From the NCBI GenBank assembly GCA_036655775.1, contig JAVVPL010000044.1:1-15923 (forward strand): a stretch of 15,923 nucleotides of DNA. Reading direction: 5' to 3'. The notes under the pieces are model-generated. The model saw only the letters and a list, made by a program, of their open reading frames with translations, was not told the DNA's origin and made no database searches. The position numbers and the translations under genes are program-made. Each line of letters starts with the position of its first letter. The stretch's first letter is position 1. The DNA comes from JAVVPL01 sp036655775 (GTDB taxonomy: Bacteria; Bacteroidota; Bacteroidia; Bacteroidales; P3). Positions 1-7,574 of the stretch are shown piece after piece.

Positions 1-698
1 AAATACTTCATTACATAATTTTTATTGTCAAATAAAAGGATGTAAGGATTTTCAAAAACGGTTTCCATTTTTTCGGTATCCGTTACAAAATAAGGAGAGA
101 TATACCCACGATCAAATTGCATACCTTCCACTACTTTTACACTGGTTTCGGTACCTTTTGCTTCTTCGATGGTAATTACCCCTTCTTTTTTTACTTTAGC
201 CATTGCTTCAGCAATCAATTTACCAATAAATAAATCATTATTGGCAGAAATGGTAGCGACTTGTTCTATTTTTTGATTGCTATCCCCTACTTCTTGGGTC
301 ATTCCTTTAAGATGTTTTACCACTTCGGCCACTGCTTTATCAATGCCTCGTTTCAAATCCATAGGATTGGCACCAGCAGTCACATTTTTGAGACCCGTAG
401 TCACAATAGATTGAGCCAAAAGAGTGGCGGTAGTAGTACCGTCTCCAGCTAAATCAGCGGTTTTGGAAGCTACTTCTTTTACCATTTGAGCACCCATATT
501 TTCAATAGCATCTTTTAATTCAATTTCTTTTGCTACTGAAACGCCATCTTTAGTTACATGGGGAGCTCCAAATTTTTTGTCTATAATTACATTTCGACCT
601 TTAGGTCCTAAGGTTACTTTTACTGCATCACACAATGCATCCACACCTTTTTTAAGACGTTCTCTTGCTTGTTGATTGAAAACTATTTCTTTTGCCAT
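1..698 (-). CDS. groEL: Chaperonin GroEL (Hsp60), N-terminal part; truncated by window edge
   Basis: ATP-driven cytosolic folding chamber that works with the GroES lid. About 232 N-terminal residues are visible; the usual full length is about 540, so the rest lies left of base 1. The protein starts MAKEIVFNQQARERLKKGVD and contains the family landmarks VTLGPKGRNV (about residues 29-38), the nucleotide-binding AGDGTTTATLLAQ block with the ATPase aspartate in DGTTT (about residue 87), ATISANND, and EGMQFDRGYISPYFVT leading into the apical domain. The ATG at 698 is the universal family start. It lies 77 nt downstream of groES on the same strand, the classic groES-groEL operon order, with no separate promoter visible in the spacer. 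The identification is certain; only the C-terminus is missing. Confidence 0.98.
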   Translation of the reverse strand, partial: MAKEIVFNQQARERLKKGVDALCDAVKVTLGPKGRNVIIDKKFGAPHVTKDGVSVAKEIELKDAIENMGAQMVKEVASKTADLAGDGTTTATLLAQSIVTTGLKNVTAGANPMDLKRGIDKAVAEVVKHLKGMTQEVGDSNQKIEQVATISANNDLFIGKLIAEAMAKVKKEGVITIEEAKGTETSVKVVEGMQFDRGYISPYFVTDTEKMETVFENPYILLFDNKNYVMKY

Positions 699-736
699 TT
701 TATTTAAAATTTTACTTTGTTTAAAATTGTTTTTTT

Positions 737-750
737 GCTCTTCACAGAGC
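737..750 (-). other. Small GNRA-type hairpin in the groES-groEL spacer
   Basis: On the minus strand the spacer contains GCTCT-GTGA-AGAGC, a perfect 5-bp stem closed by a GUGA tetraloop, which fits the GNRA class. It is followed by an A-rich run rather than a U tract, so it does not look like a terminator. It could be an mRNA processing or stability element that sets the groES to groEL ratio. The structure is visible; the role is inference. Confidence 0.35.
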
Positions 751-775
751 GCTGTAAATTATATACGCCTTTCGA

Positions 776-1054
776 TTATATGATTGCAAAAATATCGCTT
801 TCACGCATAATCAAATAATCAATACCGCCAATATTCAATTCTGAGCCTGAATATTTACCATAAAGCACACTATCGCCTACTTTCACAGTCATAGGTTCAT
901 CTTTTTTACCTGCACCTACGGCCACTACAGTGCCTTTTTGTGGCTTTTCTTTTGCTGTATCGGGAATAATAATTCCGCCAGATGTTTTTTGCTCTGCTGC
1001 CATGGGTTCCACCACCACACGATCAGCCAAGGGTTTAATGTTTACTTTTTTCAT
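776..1054 (-). CDS. groES: Co-chaperonin GroES (Hsp10)
   Basis: Heptameric lid that caps GroEL and closes the folding chamber. The protein has 92 residues, normal for the family (about 90-100). It begins MKKVNIKPLADRVVVEP, the typical first beta strand. The mobile loop that contacts GroEL follows, with KTSGGIIIPDTAKEKPQKG at about residues 23-41. The VGDSVLYGKYSG segment and the C-terminal YLIMRESDIFAII close the barrel fold. It is the first gene of the groES-groEL operon. It lies 145 nt downstream of the DegV-fusion gene, with a terminator and then a sigma-54-like promoter in between, so the chaperonin pair is transcribed separately. No CIRCE operator (TTAGCACTC-N9-GAGTGCTAA) is present. Confidence 0.98.
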   Translation of the reverse strand: MKKVNIKPLADRVVVEPMAAEQKTSGGIIIPDTAKEKPQKGTVVAVGAGKKDEPMTVKVGDSVLYGKYSGSELNIGGIDYLIMRESDIFAII

Positions 1055-1094
1055 CTTTTTATATTTTTTAAATTAATATTTATTTTCAATTTAC

Positions 1095-1106
1095 GCCTAT
1101 ATAGGC
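1095..1106. promoter_or_regulatory. 12-bp perfect palindrome GCCTATATAGGC, possible operator
   Basis: A perfect palindrome abuts and overlaps by two bases the -12 element of the predicted groES promoter, reaching toward the likely start site, where a repressor would block initiation. The same core, GCCTA-NN-TAGGC, recurs in the leader of the metal-efflux genes at 8788-8799. Operator function is inference. Confidence 0.35.
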
Positions 1107-1119
1107 ATAAATTGTGCCA
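1105..1119 (-). promoter_or_regulatory. Sigma-54-like -24/-12 promoter for groES-groEL
   Basis: The minus strand reads TGGCACAATTTATGC. It has the invariant GG-N10-GC spacing and differs from the core consensus TGGCAC-N5-TTGC at one position. Initiation about 12 nt downstream of the GC would give a leader of about 39 nt before the groES ATG, a sensible geometry. No convincing TAnnTTTG housekeeping -7 box lies in this spacer; the nearest is an imperfect TAAATTG. No enhancer-binding-protein site is identified, so activity is inference. Confidence 0.45.
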
Positions 1120-1124
1120 GGCAT

Positions 1125-1169
1125 AAAAAAACTGACATTTTTACTTTTATTCTGCAAAAATGTCAGTTT
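1125..1169 (-). terminator. Intrinsic terminator of the DAK2-DegV gene
   Basis: A 14-bp perfect inverted repeat, AAACTGACATTTTT at 1129-1142 and its complement at 1156-1169, encloses a 13-nt loop. On the minus strand it is followed by a run of seven T (1131 down to 1125). It starts about 30 nt after the stop codon of the upstream gene and before the groES promoter. The stem is AT-rich but long, and the U tract is convincing. Confidence 0.8.
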
Positions 1170-1199
1170 ATTTTCTGTTTCTCGTAAATTTTCTAAGAA

Positions 1200-2993
1200 T
1201 TACTCCATCAAGATAGAAATTGCAATGGTACCCACCCCCGCACTATTCCCAATTACAGGCGTTACGCGTGTAACAAATTCGGGTTGAACTCCCAATACTT
1301 CGGTTAAACGATTCGCCGTTATTTGTGCGACATCTTTAGAATTGCGATCGGTATATTCCACCGCAAAACTGTGCAAACGTTGGTGCTGCACTTTGTGTTC
1401 ACAAATTTTGATCATCCGATCGATACTTCTTTGCTGAGAGGTACTCTTCATTAGAATACTTCCTTTGCCGTCTTTATCGGGTGTAACCACAGGCACTACG
1501 CCAAATAATGAGGCCATAAATCCTTTAAACTTACTAATTCGCCCTCCTTTGACAAAGTATTTAATTGTTTTAGTTATCGCATATACATTAGAAAGTTTAC
1601 ACCATGCAGGGATCAATCGTTTTAAATCTTCAAAACTCACCCCTTGATCCAAAGCTTTGGCCACACGTACAGCAACCAAACCTTGTGCACCTGCCAAGGT
1701 TTTGGTATCAATAACTTCAATAGGGACCCCTGTTTGCTTTTGAATTTTTTTCCCAATATCAGAACATGCCTGCCAAGTACCACTCAAACCTGAAGATACA
1801 TTCAACACAATAATGGCCTTATAAAAAGAAGCCAAATAGGTCAACTTATTTTGAATATCTTTTAAGGAAGGCAGAGAGGTTTTTGGATAAATTTTATCTG
1901 AAGCCTGCCAATCGTAAAAATCATCATGTTTCAATGTGATTCGATCTAAATATATATTTTTATCTAATTGCACCTGCAAGGGAATAAAGTGCATTTGATA
2001 TTTTGCCATCAATTCATCGGGAATATCTGCCGAACTATCTATTACAATAGCGATATCGTGCATTCGATGTTCACGGATTTCATTTTGAAACACCATATCA
2101 TCCACTTTTGTAGATTCAATTTGTGCAATTTCACTCAAATAATGTATTACTTTTTCGGGATAATCCGAATGGACATGCACACGTATTTTTTTTGCAGTTC
2201 CAGCAATCACGACACTATTTCCATATTCTGAAATTTGTTTTTTGAGTGCTTCTTTATCTAAATCATCTCCTATGGCCAACACTTCGGTACAATAACGAAG
2301 TGTAACTTCTTCATGTACATCTATCATATTCATATCAATCAAACTACTTTGACGTGAACCCACCAATTCTTTCAAATTGCCTTCGGTCGAAAAGTTCATC
2401 ATTCCCTTTAAAAAGAAAATAAATCCCTGTGCACCTGCATCCACAACTCCAGCTTTGGTTAAATTGGATAATTGTTTCTGCGTTGACTCCAAAGCTTCTA
2501 AGGCTTTTTGATACGATTGACTAATTAGCTCTATAAAATCATCGGTTTTTTCAATCGTATAGGTAATAAAATCAGACCAAACTCTCAAGACGGTCAAGAT
2601 GGTACCTTCAACGGGATTTGCCAAAGCTGTATAGGTATAATCTACCGCTTTATTGATTACTTTTGCAAAAGTAATCACATCTATTTTTTCATATTTTTCA
2701 AGTTCATTACTAAGCCCTTGTAAAAACTGGGCCACAATAATACCCGAATTACCACGAGCTCCTACCAAAGCAGCATCCGCAATGGCAAACATCGTTTTGT
2801 TAATTCGTTTGGTAGGCTTTACATTATCTACAATAGCTTGTATTGTAGATGCCATATTGGTCCCCGTATCTCCATCAGGAACGGGAAACACGTTGATTTT
2901 ATTCAAATAGGCATAGTTATCAACTAAACATTTCGCCCCAGCCAAGAACATAAAATAAAAGTTCTTACCATCAATGACCGTATATTTTGTCAT
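1200..2993 (-). CDS. DAK2 (DhaL-like) - DegV fusion, predicted fatty acid kinase FakA-FakB fusion
   Basis: A 597-residue protein joining two parts of the bacterial fatty acid kinase system, in which FakA phosphorylates a fatty acid held by the DegV protein FakB so that it can enter phospholipid synthesis through PlsX/PlsY. The DhaL kinase domain spans about residues 10-200. It has the Mg/ATP motif FPVPDGDTGTNM with aspartates 40 and 42, ARGNSG at 79-84 and DAGAQGF at 185-191. A middle domain (about 225-305) carries Cys235 and the HVH pair His273/His275, matching the metal-binding residues described for FakA. The DegV domain (about 312-597) has DSSADIP at 319-325, TSLPS at 372-376 and SSGLSGT at 400-406. 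No signal peptide, so cytosolic. It is monocistronic, between its own promoter and terminator. The domains are clear; the lipid role is inferred from the family. Confidence 0.85.
   Translation of the reverse strand: MTKYTVIDGKNFYFMFLAGAKCLVDNYAYLNKINVFPVPDGDTGTNMASTIQAIVDNVKPTKRINKTMFAIADAALVGARGNSGIIVAQFLQGLSNELEKYEKIDVITFAKVINKAVDYTYTALANPVEGTILTVLRVWSDFITYTIEKTDDFIELISQSYQKALEALESTQKQLSNLTKAGVVDAGAQGFIFFLKGMMNFSTEGNLKELVGSRQSSLIDMNMIDVHEEVTLRYCTEVLAIGDDLDKEALKKQISEYGNSVVIAGTAKKIRVHVHSDYPEKVIHYLSEIAQIESTKVDDMVFQNEIREHRMHDIAIVIDSSADIPDELMAKYQMHFIPLQVQLDKNIYLDRITLKHDDFYDWQASDKIYPKTSLPSLKDIQNKLTYLASFYKAIIVLNVSSGLSGTWQACSDIGKKIQKQTGVPIEVIDTKTLAGAQGLVAVRVAKALDQGVSFEDLKRLIPAWCKLSNVYAITKTIKYFVKGGRISKFKGFMASLFGVVPVVTPDKDGKGSILMKSTSQQRSIDRMIKICEHKVQHQRLHSFAVEYTDRNSKDVAQITANRLTEVLGVQPEFVTRVTPVIGNSAGVGTIAISILME
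2826..2850. repeat. 10-bp inverted repeat inside the DAK2-DegV coding region
   Basis: ATCTACAATA and its exact complement flank the 5-nt loop GCTTG. It lies about 145-165 nt into the coding sequence, over codons for the segment STIQAIVDN. No U tract follows on either strand. It may be chance, or an mRNA structure that affects early elongation. Confidence 0.4.
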
Positions 2994-3077
2994 ATTTTCT
3001 GCTTTATCGACGTCTACATATTACTATGCACCCATCTTTTTTATTATATTTCAAATATTTATAATCAATTTAACCTG

Positions 3078-3108
3078 CAAAGGTACAAAATAATGAAAGC
3101 TTTACCAA
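3078..3108 (-). promoter_or_regulatory. Bacteroidota-type housekeeping promoter for the DAK2-DegV gene
   Basis: The minus strand has a -7 box TACCTTTG at 3085-3078 and a -33 TTG at 3108-3106, separated by 20 nt, matching the Bacteroidota sigma-A pattern TTG-N(19-21)-TAnnTTTG. The predicted leader to the ATG at 2993 is about 75-80 nt. It sits immediately downstream of the outer-membrane channel gene. Confidence 0.75.
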
Positions 3109-3144
3109 CTATTTTGAAAATTCGCATCAAAAATAAGCTTACTG

Positions 3145-4422
3145 TTATTTGTCAATGCTTATATCCCATACGCCTGCACTCGTTTCCAAATTGACCAGCG
3201 CACTCGTGTAATTAAAGAGTGTTTCTATATAAAGCATTGAAATATCATTGTAGGTTCGTTGCGCATTAAGCACTTCTAAAAGAGAGGTTTCACCCCTATT
3301 ATAACTATAAATTTTCCCCTCAATTACCGCTTTGGCTTTCTCAAGCATTCCTGTATTGTAGCGTTCCAATTGAAAACTGAGCGAAGTATAGGTATTATAT
3401 CTCTGAATTACCTCTGTTTGTACTTGTATTTGTGCTTGTTTAAAATAGGCTTCCGCTTGATTTATTTTCAATTTGGCCGTTTCAACAATTCCCTTGTTGG
3501 CACTCGAAAATTTTAAAGGAATAGAAAGGCCTAAGGTAAGTCCACTAAACTGAGGGGCAGGGGCCAATTCATTGCGCACTTCGGTGTTATAATTATAGCC
3601 TAAGGCAAGGTCAAATTCCAGACCTCTTTCTCGTTGAGCCAAAGTTTTCGCCTTTTGTGCAATCTCTATATTATACTTCGCAGCCACTAAATCGGTACGT
3701 TTATCTAGAGCTATGGAAAGCAGTTCTGTTTGAGAAAAAGTACGTTTAATCTCTCCTAAATTGCCTTGCGGAAAATAGATGGTATCTACACTAAATTTCC
3801 CTAAGAGAATATTTAAAGCCATACAAGAATTATATAAATCATCCCAAGCTTGCAAGAGTTCATTATAGGCAATTCCTGCTTCTAATCGACTTTGAAAAGC
3901 ATCTACTTCCATAATTTTGCCTAGTGCAAATTTGATACTATCGGCTAAAGCCAATTGATTGATACTATTAAAAGAGCTTAGTTTCACTTCGTATAATTGC
4001 ATAAACTTCAAGGCATTGCAATACGTTATAGTGGCATCTGCTTGTAGATTCCTAAAAAAATCATCCAAAAGAGCCATACTTAAGGCCTTTTCACTCTTAG
4101 CTAAATCAATGCTTGCCGTCCGTTTACCAAAGGAAAAAGTCTTACTTAATTCGCCACTGATCGATTGTCCCATCAACATTTTTGCATCATTATTGTTTGC
4201 ATATTCTACCGATAGGCTTGGATCATTAAAGATTTTGGCCGATCGCACATTGGCTTCGGCAATAGGAAGGTTTAATTTTTCAGCTGCATATACCAAATTA
4301 CGTTCACGTATTGTGTCCATATATTGCGTATACGTTAGTGTCAATTCCGTTTGTGCATTTATCATAAATGACAATACTAAAAATGGGAAAGACAATATAT
4401 ATTTTAAGTGTGTTCGTTTCAT
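3145..4422 (-). CDS. TolC/CusC-type outer-membrane efflux channel
   Basis: Outer-membrane factor that forms the exit duct of the tripartite metal efflux pump encoded with it. The 425-residue protein has a signal peptide (MKRTHLKYILSFPFLVLSFMINA, likely cut before QTELTL). It lacks a lipobox, unlike CusC/OprM-type lipoproteins. Two OEP repeats can be followed: the first around residues 25-215, with the helix-rich segment NLVYAAEKLNLPIAEANV and the FGKRTASIDLAKSEKALS block, and the second around 230-415, with KRTDLVAAKYNIEIAQKA, LGLSIPLKFSSANKG and SLLEVLNAQRTYNDI. The length is normal. It is last in the operon, 12 nt after the RND pump gene. No clear terminator follows before the next promoter. 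Confidence 0.92.
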   Translation of the reverse strand: MKRTHLKYILSFPFLVLSFMINAQTELTLTYTQYMDTIRERNLVYAAEKLNLPIAEANVRSAKIFNDPSLSVEYANNNDAKMLMGQSISGELSKTFSFGKRTASIDLAKSEKALSMALLDDFFRNLQADATITYCNALKFMQLYEVKLSSFNSINQLALADSIKFALGKIMEVDAFQSRLEAGIAYNELLQAWDDLYNSCMALNILLGKFSVDTIYFPQGNLGEIKRTFSQTELLSIALDKRTDLVAAKYNIEIAQKAKTLAQRERGLEFDLALGYNYNTEVRNELAPAPQFSGLTLGLSIPLKFSSANKGIVETAKLKINQAEAYFKQAQIQVQTEVIQRYNTYTSLSFQLERYNTGMLEKAKAVIEGKIYSYNRGETSLLEVLNAQRTYNDISMLYIETLFNYTSALVNLETSAGVWDISIDK

Positions 4423-4434
4423 TCGTAGCTATTT

Positions 4435-7400
4435 TTATAAATTAGTAGGTTCTGGACGTTTCTGTGCTAAATGGCGTTTTTCAACCATATAATAAAGAGC
4501 GGGTAAAATATATAGAGTGATGATGGTGGCAAAAAGTAAACCATATACAATCACCGTAGCTAGAGGTCGTTGCACATCCGAGCCTATACCTGTAGAAAGC
4601 GAAGCAGGCAAAAGCCCCAAAACAGCAACGGAAGCGGTCATCAGAATCGGACGAAAGCGGTGCATCGTGCCTTCGATAACCGATTTTTTGAGATCCATCC
4701 CATCGTTTTTTCGCAAATTATTAATATGTGAAATCATAATCACGCCATTTTGTATTGCGACCCCAAACAAAGCGATAAAACCAACAGCCGACGACACATT
4801 GAGGGTCATCCCTCGCACATTCAATGCCAACATTCCTCCAAATAAAGCTAAAGGAACTACACTCATCAAAGTAGCCGCTTGTCGAAATTTACCCGTTACA
4901 ATAATCAATAACAAAAGCATAATAGCCAAAGCCAAAGGAACTACAACCATTAAACGCGAATATGCCCTTTGTTGATTTTCAAATTGACCTGCCCATTTTA
5001 AATGAATTTTTTCGTGTTCGTATTGTATGTTTTTGTCTATTTCTTTATTTGCTATGGCCAAGAAAGAAGTCAAATCTGTACCTCGTAAATTGAGTCGAAC
5101 CGTAAGATGTCGTTGATTCATTTCTCTAGTAATTGTGCTGGCTCCTGTAGTCATTTTAATTTGGGCCACTTGTGAAAGAGGTATTTTAACCCCTTCTTCG
5201 GTGGTCAACATCAAGGAACCTATTTTTTCAGGCGTGTTCCGGTATTGCTCATTATAACGACAAATCACATCATACGATTTACTACCTACAAAAATTTGCG
5301 AAATTGATTTGCCCCCTATGGCCAATTCGATTAATTCTGTCACATCAGAAATATTTAAACCATACTGTGCTATGCGCTCCCGATCGGCTATAATTTGCAT
5401 TTGAGGTAAAGGCGGTTCTTGATCAATAGCCACATCTACAGCCCCAGGTACTTTTTTCAATATTTGAGTTAATTGTTCTGCAATTTGACGTGTTTCCAGT
5501 AAATTATCGCCATAGATTTTCATTGCCAAATCGCTATGTGAACCTGCAATTTGATCCATAACCATATCAATAATAGGTTGTGAAAACCCAATTGATAAAC
5601 CAGGTATTTTTTTGAGTTCCACATCCATAGCTTCGATAAGTTCAGCCTTGCTCCGCCCACTCTCCCAGGTATTGTAAGGCTTAAGTCCTACGCCACATTC
5701 AATATGAGAAAGAGAAAACGATTCGGCCCCTTCATCATCTCGTCCCACTTGGGTCATTACGTACGAAACTTCATCAAATTTCTTAAGTGTTTTACGTAAT
5801 TCTTCTCCCATTTCCTTCGATTTGTCAATAGCAATACCTGGAGGTAATTGCACTTGTATCCATATAGACCCTTCATCTAATGGAGGCAAAAAATCCTTAC
5901 CTACACTTACCGACAGAATACCCGCACCCACTAAAATCAAAAGCAAGGGAGTTATAATTTGACGAGGTTTATCTATAATTTTCACAATTTGACGATGATA
6001 TAAGGCCGTCAATTTTTCGAGCCAACGATTTTTATACGTTTTCCTTGGCATACGATAAGCCAAAAAAGCCAAACCAGGAATCAACAACAAAGCCACCGCT
6101 AAGGCTCCTAAGAGCGCATACCCAACCGTATATGCCATAGGAGAAAACATTTTGCGTTCTATATGCTCAAAAGAAAATAGAGGAATATAAGCCGTAATAA
6201 TAATTAAAGTAGAAAAGAAAATAGGGCGAGCTACTTCGCTAGCCCGCTTAATCACACTCTCCTTGGTTAATTCTTCGGTTGGAGCACTTTCTCGTTTTTT
6301 GAGAATAGTTTCCATCATCACAATAGCTCCATCTACAATAATACCAAAATCAATGGCCCCTAAAGATAATAAATTGGCAGGAATATCGGTCAATTTCATT
6401 AAAATAAATGCAATTAACAAAGAAAAGGGAATGGTAATCACAACCAATACGGCGCCTCTCCAACTACCTAAAAAGAGGATCAACACCAATAATACCAACA
6501 GTATTCCTTCAATCAGTGTACGCGAAACAGTATGTAAAGTCACATTGACCAATTCCGTTCTATCCATAAACGGATGAATGGAAACCCCTTTAGGTAAAAT
6601 ATCATTGTTGAGTTCGTCCACCGCCTTTTTGACTTCTTTGAGTACTTGTGAAGGATTTTGATGACGTAACATTTGTACAATTCCCTCCACTCCATCGGAA
6701 TAATTGCGAGAGTCATCAGTAAATCCAAGCACCCCTTTACGCTCTAAGGCTCCATATTTAAGAGTTCCCACATCATTCAAATAGATAGGAACACCATTTT
6801 GTGTTTTCACTACAATATTACCCAAATCATCTAAGCCTTTAACCAATCCAATACCACGTATTACATAACTCAAATCACCATGCGAGAGAATACTTCCTCC
6901 TGCAGAAAGATTGTTTTTTTCGATTTTTTCACTAATATCGCTCAAAGAGATATGGTACTGTTCTATTTTTACAGGATCAATTTCAATTTGATATTGCGTG
7001 GTAATTCCTCCATAATTACTCACATCCGCCACTCCTGTAACTTGTTTCAGCCTGGGGATAATCACCCATTTATGCAAATCGGTCAACTCACGTAAATCAT
7101 GATTTTTACTCTCTAACACATAGCGATAAATTTCACCCGTAGGAGAAGTTAAGGGATTCAGTCCAGGAACCGCCCCATAAGGCAATTCCACATCTATTAA
7201 TCGTTCTTGCACTCTTTGTCGAGCCCAATAATCATCCACCCCATCCTCAAAAACCAAAATGATTGTGGAGAGTCCAAAGGTGTTTTTACTTCGCATTATT
7301 TTCATAGAAGGCATTCCATTCATTGCTTTTTCAATAGGAATACTTATCTGTTGTTCTATTTCTTCTGCGGCTAACCCTGGCACTTGTGTCACCACTTGTA

Positions 7401-7536
7401 CAGTCACATCTGCAATATCAGGATATGCATCAATGGCCAATTTGGTCCAACAATAATAGCCAATTATACCTAACAAAGCAAAAAGCACAAACATCAACGT
7501 ACGCCGATGAATTGCCTCATAAATTATTTTTTTCAT
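4435..7536 (-). CDS. czcA: CzcA-type heavy-metal RND efflux pump (HME family)
   Basis: Proton-driven inner-membrane pump that moves divalent metal ions from periplasm or cytoplasm to the outer channel. At 1033 residues it is the usual length. TM1 is at about 12-30, followed by AYPDIADVTVQVVTQVPG, a typical HME start of the porter domain. TM segments 2-6 lie at about 340-495 and the second set at about 865-1025. The TM4 proton-relay motif reads DFGIIVDGAIVMMET, with Asp396, Asp402 and Glu409. This is the CzcA pattern (DFG-x3-DGA) of Zn/Co/Ni exporters rather than the Cu/Ag CusA pattern. The second porter half has GRDDEGAESF at 598-607 in place of the stretch usual in Cus proteins. It lies 38 nt after the adaptor gene and 12 nt before the channel gene. 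The substrate is inferred from the motif only. Confidence 0.93.
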   Translation of the reverse strand: MKKIIYEAIHRRTLMFVLFALLGIIGYYCWTKLAIDAYPDIADVTVQVVTQVPGLAAEEIEQQISIPIEKAMNGMPSMKIMRSKNTFGLSTIILVFEDGVDDYWARQRVQERLIDVELPYGAVPGLNPLTSPTGEIYRYVLESKNHDLRELTDLHKWVIIPRLKQVTGVADVSNYGGITTQYQIEIDPVKIEQYHISLSDISEKIEKNNLSAGGSILSHGDLSYVIRGIGLVKGLDDLGNIVVKTQNGVPIYLNDVGTLKYGALERKGVLGFTDDSRNYSDGVEGIVQMLRHQNPSQVLKEVKKAVDELNNDILPKGVSIHPFMDRTELVNVTLHTVSRTLIEGILLVLLVLILFLGSWRGAVLVVITIPFSLLIAFILMKLTDIPANLLSLGAIDFGIIVDGAIVMMETILKKRESAPTEELTKESVIKRASEVARPIFFSTLIIITAYIPLFSFEHIERKMFSPMAYTVGYALLGALAVALLLIPGLAFLAYRMPRKTYKNRWLEKLTALYHRQIVKIIDKPRQIITPLLLILVGAGILSVSVGKDFLPPLDEGSIWIQVQLPPGIAIDKSKEMGEELRKTLKKFDEVSYVMTQVGRDDEGAESFSLSHIECGVGLKPYNTWESGRSKAELIEAMDVELKKIPGLSIGFSQPIIDMVMDQIAGSHSDLAMKIYGDNLLETRQIAEQLTQILKKVPGAVDVAIDQEPPLPQMQIIADRERIAQYGLNISDVTELIELAIGGKSISQIFVGSKSYDVICRYNEQYRNTPEKIGSLMLTTEEGVKIPLSQVAQIKMTTGASTITREMNQRHLTVRLNLRGTDLTSFLAIANKEIDKNIQYEHEKIHLKWAGQFENQQRAYSRLMVVVPLALAIMLLLLIIVTGKFRQAATLMSVVPLALFGGMLALNVRGMTLNVSSAVGFIALFGVAIQNGVIMISHINNLRKNDGMDLKKSVIEGTMHRFRPILMTASVAVLGLLPASLSTGIGSDVQRPLATVIVYGLLFATIITLYILPALYYMVEKRHLAQKRPEPTNL

Positions 7537-7574
7537 ACATAAATCTTTTTAATAAATAAGTCAAAATTGCAAAT

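Noticed and set aside
1055..1199. CIRCE/HrcA operator in front of groES
   Set aside because: The TTAGCACTC-N9-GAGTGCTAA pattern is absent; the palindrome found there is of a different sequence.
3112..3134. Weak AT inverted repeat after the channel gene as a terminator
   Set aside because: Only about six A/T pairs, no U tract after it on the minus strand, and it sits next to the -33 element of the next promoter.
3959..4492. Open plus-strand frame of 177 codons across the channel gene and pump gene end
   Set aside because: It lies antisense to two clear genes, has no recognisable domain and has no promoter or start context; it is a shadow frame.
4517..4975. Open plus-strand frame of 152 codons in the RND pump gene
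   Set aside because: Shadow of the pump coding frame, with composition that mirrors it.
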